Source: Lonicera japonica (Eukaryota > Streptophyta > Magnoliopsida > Dipsacales > Caprifoliaceae). From it: a stretch of 64,000 nt of DNA. Every line of letters starts with the position of its first letter. Position 1 is the first letter of the stretch. Where the stretch lies: positions 28,793,601 to 28,857,600 of the forward strand of contig CM038470.1 of the NCBI GenBank assembly GCA_021464415.1, given 5' to 3'. The position numbers and the translations under genes were made by a program. The notes under the pieces are model-generated. The model saw only the letters and a program-made list of their open reading frames with translations, did not search any database and was not told where the DNA came from. Shown here in pieces: positions 59,746 through 64,000 of this stretch.

Positions 59746-59808
59746 ATGTCGGCTCTAAATTTCCCTCCCTTTTCAAAATCCTCATTGCCCAAATTACACA
59801 AACCCTAA
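59746..59808 (+). promoter_or_regulatory. Upstream ORF of 20 codons in the UBP 5' leader
   Basis: ATGTCGGCTC opens a 20-codon frame that stops at TAA 113 bp before the main ATG. Its context (CGAAAATGTCG) has A at -3. The stop overlaps a telo-box-like AAACCCTAA (59800-59808), a motif common in plant housekeeping-gene leaders. Whether the uORF is inside the transcript depends on the unmapped start site. Confidence 0.45.
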
Positions 59809-59920
59809 TTTTCTTTCATTTTCCCCAATTCTATCTTTCCTTTTTCGTCTAAACATTCCGTTGTCAGTTTCCCTCAAACTGGAGGTTCCGATACCCTAAT
59901 CTCGTTTTCCTTGGGTTTTA

Positions 59921-62900
59921 ATGGACACAAATCTCACAGAAGCCCTAGAAAATCAACCTGCACCTTCGGATTCGCTTGATTTCGACACAAATCCTGTCAA
60001 TTCTTGGCCGAATTCGCCTTCTCACGACCAAACCCTAGGGGATCCGAGTAATTCGTCTTCAGTTACTGCTGAATTAGGGCTTGAAGATTTTACGAACGAT
60101 TTGTCTCATTCTCGTGATGGAAACCCTAATCCATCTGTTTCGGTTCAGTTTCTAGATGCCGAATCTCAAGAGGAAGAAGAACAAGGTTATTATTATTACT
60201 ATTATTTTTTTTGTTGTTATTATTATTTGGCTTACTATATTTTATATTAATAATATACTAGGCCATAATTCGTACCAAATGCAATTCTCAGTCACACAAT
60301 TCTTTATCCCTTTCACATTTTTAAGATTCAATTGAATCTTAAAAACAAACACCACCTTAATTCAAGATTCGATGATAAGTGTCCAAATTGCGCGTACATT
60401 TGGAACAAAATTAGAAAGGCTTTTTAGAAACCTAACTTGGATAACAATGGCGGGAGGAATGCTTCCTTAAGTTTTTCACGAAGGTACAATTTTAATTTTT
60501 TTTACAGATGGGCCCTCGGTAAGTTCGCCAGTCATTAGATACTCAGAGTTTTCTCATTGGGCGGCACCATGGTCGTTGAATGGAGTCAGCAAGCCGGAAC
60601 CACCTTTGCTGGTGGAGGCCTCGCCCTATGAATTCCCTTGGCCTGATGATTGGGATTGGCGTGATGAAACTGAGAGCAAGAGGGCTACGGTATGTTTTCT
60701 GTTGTAAATATTTAAATATGAATTTCATTTATGATGTGAATTCGATTTATATTGAAAATGTGGCTACTGTAATGTTTTTTTTCCTACTATATGTGTATGC
60801 ATATGGATATTTTTAAAACCTACAACTTGATGTTGACAATGTATATGCAAATAAACGGTGATTTGTAGGTTGCAGGGCTTTCAAATTTAGGCAACACTTG
60901 CTTTCTAAATGCAATTTTGCAATGCTTTACGCATACTCTGCCACTTATTCAGGGTGTTCTTTCTTGCAGCCATGTGCCTTGTGATCGTAAGATCCTTATT
61001 TTGTTTCTATTCTTTCTCTTTGTCATCCATTTCTGTGATGTATCTTTAAATATATGCTGATTGGGATTTGTGAACTGAAAAAAGAGAGGAGAGCTTTGTG
61101 ATTGCTTGTTAGTTTGTGCTGATAGTGTGACATAATTTTGGATTTCAAAACTTTCAGGTGATTTCGATGGGTTCTGTGCTCTTTGTGCCTTTCGCGACCA
61201 CATTGAAGCTTCACTAGCTTCTCCCACAACTCTCTATCCTCGTAGATTTGTTGACAATTTGAGCTGTATCCTCTTCTAATTATGAGTTTATGATTATGCG
61301 AAGAGTTTTCATTATATATATATTATGTATATACGTGGTAATGTATATGCAATAGTGAGTAAAGATTGACAGACATGGGTAAACTGGTTTTAAGTTTTTG
61401 AACATTTATCTTTATATTTTATTTGTATGTTACTATGGTTTGGTGTGTTCACTGGTCACTATCAAGTTGCAATGCTTCTCATGCTATTTGTTCAAGAACT
61501 TTGCTAATATGACTTATGAGAAATGTAAAACATAAAAAAAAGAGTGTGAACCTTGACATGTAAATTACCAGATTTTTCTTCTGGTTTCCGGAGGTTTCAA
61601 CAGGAAGATGCTCATGAATTCCTGCAATGTTTTCTTGATAGACTTGAAAGCTGTTGTAATAGTTTAAAGACAAAGGATACATCTTCGTCTTCACAGGATG
61701 ACAACTTTGTCAAGCAGGGATTTGGGGGTCGTCTTGTTAGTAAAGTAAGAATTTACCCTTTTGCTAGATGTTGATTATATTGGGGTATGCTTGGTTTGTT
61801 TACAGTGAAAATGACTTGAATTTTTGGGATATTATTTTACATGGAGAAATTTTCCAATGGAACACAAATAAAAAAACTTGGGGGGAGGTGATTATGGTAT
61901 TGCATGGAAAAGAAGAAAAATACACTAAACTAAAACTGTAGAATCCAATTCTTTGGGGATGGGTAAGAACAGGTTTCCATTAAAAAGTGAAAATGATGGG
62001 AATATCTCATCAAATCACTCTCTTTTGAACTTCTCATAGCATAGCAGTTAATTGTTTTCCAATCATTTCCCAACTTTTTTATCAAACAGTCCCTAAAACT
62101 TCTTTGTTTCAACTTCAGATGATACCTAATTTTTTTTCCATAAAACTGCTCTTTGTTCAACTTCTCATGATGCTTAATTGTTTTCTCAACTCTTTTCAAA
62201 AATATCAAATGGACCCTAAAAGGGGGAAAATATGAAATTCCAAGCATTTCCAATGAAATATGGATTCAATCGAACAACCTCTTATTACCTGGTTTTTGAT
62301 TCTCAGCTAAGATGTTGCAACTGTTATCATTGTTCTGACACTTACGAGCCGTCAATTGATCTGAGTCTGGAGATTGAGGATGTGAGTACCCTTCAGAATG
62401 CTCTAGAATCATTTACAAAGGTGGAAAAACTTGAAGACTCAGATATAAGGTTTACATGTGAAAACTGCAAGGAAGAAGTTTCCGTCGAGAAGCAGCTTAT
62501 GTTGGAGGCAGCTCCTTCAGTTGCTGCCCTCCATCTGAAGAGGTTCAAGCACGATGGTGCATTTGTTGAGAAGATTGACAAGGACGTCGAATTTCCATTA
62601 GTGTTGGACTTGGAGCCTTACACGAGTGGCGATCAAACTAATCATGTGAGTTGACTTTGCTCCCTCCATACTGGGGAATCTCGAAGAATTACATAAAAAC
62701 GGGGGCTAAATCAATGGATTACTTCAAAAAGAACTAGGCATTACCTCCCCATTTTTTGTATAATTCTTTTAGATTCCCCGGCATGCAAGGACAAATCTAG
62801 CAGTTATGAAAGCTGGGGGGTAAATCTAATTTCGCATTAAGAATAGGGGGTAAAGTAAAAAACCCTTTTCATTTTTCTCATTCTGAGCCTTTTATTCAAT

Positions 62901-64000
62901 AATTCATTTCTAACAGTGATGTTGAAGGGTTTATAAATGAGCATATGTAGGTTCTAAAACTATCTTTCATTCTATTCATAGGAGGAACTGAAGTACAATC
63001 TATATGCGGTTGTGGTGCATATTGGATACTCATCTACCTCTGGGCATTACTATTGCTTTATTCGTTATGCTCCAGATACATGGTACAAGTTTGATGACTC
63101 AAAGGTAATGGTTGCATATAATCCGTAAACTGTTGAGATACACTTGGTTCTATTATTGGTAGTGGATTTGAGCAAATTTTGGTCCTAGGTAGTGTAATGG
63201 TAAAATTGACCTTTAGCTGATTTGACAAGTTTGAGCAAGATTTTGCGGAGGAATTTCAACCCGGTTTTGTTATTGTTTCCAAATTTGGTTTTGCTGGAAC
63301 GTGAACTTTTGAGACCCCCTTCCAAGAAAAGAAATAAAAATACAAGAAATACCCCCTCGGTCCTTAAATAAGAGCTCATGTTTGACTTTTGCATTTTCAA
63401 GAATGCACTAACTTTATCGGAATTGATGGTTTAGTCATTTAGAACAGAACTTTGTCCTATTATGAGTTTTGGTAATTTGATTATGTTCTTGAAAGGTAAA
63501 TGAACTCTTAATTAGGGACGTCCCAAAGAGGAATAGTGAACTTCTTAATTTGGGATGAAAGAGTATCATTTTTGCCCGTGTATACAATTGCTGGGTTGTT
63601 GGAAGAGTTTTCCCCCTTTCAGGAGTGTCAGTTTTCTTGTGAGTTGCTGGTTGTAGTAAACTATTTGAATATATTAGCTTGCTGAGTGGTTTTTTTTTTT
63701 TTTTTTTTTTTAAATTCTTACTTGGGGACATTTAAAAATACACTCCGAATTTGGTTGTCAATTTCAGCTTTACATATTTGATTTGAAATGGAGTTAGAGC
63801 CAAGGATTAGATTGCAAACCAAAGAAACATACCTGGTAACATTGCAAAAATTAACAAATGGAGGGTGCACTTTGTATTGCGCTCTAACTTTATTCTTACG
63901 GAAGGACCTTTATTTAAGTTGCATTTCATTTTTTTTTTTTTTTTACTTTGCTCCGAATTAATATTTAATTGTCCTTTTGTAGGTTACTAGGGTTAGAGAA
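59921..64000 (+). CDS. Ubiquitin-specific protease, UBP20/21 type, 5' eight exons (partial, runs off the right edge)
   Basis: It cleaves ubiquitin from conjugates (peptidase family C19). Exons: 59921-60185, 60508-60689, 60869-60986, 61158-61265, 61572-61744, 62307-62645, 62982-63104 and 63983 onward, all GT-AG with matching phases, giving 442 residues so far. The Cys box [13 protein letters not shown] puts the nucleophile at Cys160. QEDAHEF lies at 235-241. Zinc-ribbon pairs are CYHC (288-291) and CENC (333-336). The His box SGHYYCF gives His417, and the acidic partner is Asp434 in FDDSK. The N-terminal 150 residues are acidic and low in complexity. I recall Arabidopsis UBP20/21 as near 700 residues, so about 250 C-terminal residues would lie beyond the window. 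All catalytic residues are intact. The exact paralog cannot be fixed without a tree. Confidence 0.93.
61745..62306 (+). other. UBP intron 5 with MITE-like sequence
   Basis: The largest complete intron except intron 7 (63105-63982). Its 3' half carries ATCAAACAGTCCCTAAAAC and ATCAAATGGACCCTAAAA, resembling ends of the hAT MITE families in this window, plus repeated AACTTCTCAT.GC/AATTGTTTTC motifs. No clear termini were found. Confidence 0.35.

Overview
The window looks like nuclear DNA from a core eudicot plant. It is very AT-rich, has long intergenic stretches full of small transposons, and carries two plant genes with GT-AG introns. I could not fix the genus. I see no tRNA, rRNA, CRISPR array or bacterial-type gene. 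All calls come from reading the sequence; no alignment or database search was run.

There are two supported protein genes. On the minus strand at 27714-30625 lies a MYC2-type bHLH transcription factor (subgroup IIIe, the JAZ-repressed jasmonate regulators). It has two coding exons and an unexpected 923-bp phase-0 intron between the N-terminal JAZ-interaction segment and the rest of the JID/TAD region. On the plus strand from 59921 off the right edge lies a ubiquitin-specific protease of the plant UBP20/21 type. I resolve eight exons covering the Cys box, zinc ribbon and His box. The genes are about 29 kb apart and nothing links them functionally.

The rest is a layered record of mobile elements. 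0-2 kb: a hAT element with a second hAT nested inside it. 2.5-5.5 kb: a long LTR inserted in a local tandem duplication. 5.5-12.8 kb: a decayed CACTA (En/Spm) element with a broken Ptta-type transposase gene and a solo LTR nested in it. 16-25.4 kb: a tandem segmental duplication of about 4.2 kb whose two copies differ by later insertions, so empty sites can be read directly. 26 kb: another hAT. 31 kb: a Tourist-type MITE just upstream of the MYC2-like gene.

34-43 kb holds MITEs, minisatellites and a textbook hAT with a perfect 8-bp target-site duplication (TSD). 45 kb and 57.8 kb hold two copies of a Mutator-type MITE, each with a perfect 9-bp TSD and an internal array of 30-bp dyad repeats. 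46-47.6 kb is a miniature LTR element with a SINE in one LTR. 50.85-52.07 kb is a clean solo LTR whose promoter carries six TCGCGCGACA repeats. 52.1-55.5 kb is a decayed endogenous pararetrovirus (Caulimoviridae) interrupted by three hAT-type insertions. 55.9-56.4 kb is another hAT, and 59 kb a SINE. Most insertion calls rest on target-site duplications visible in the sequence.
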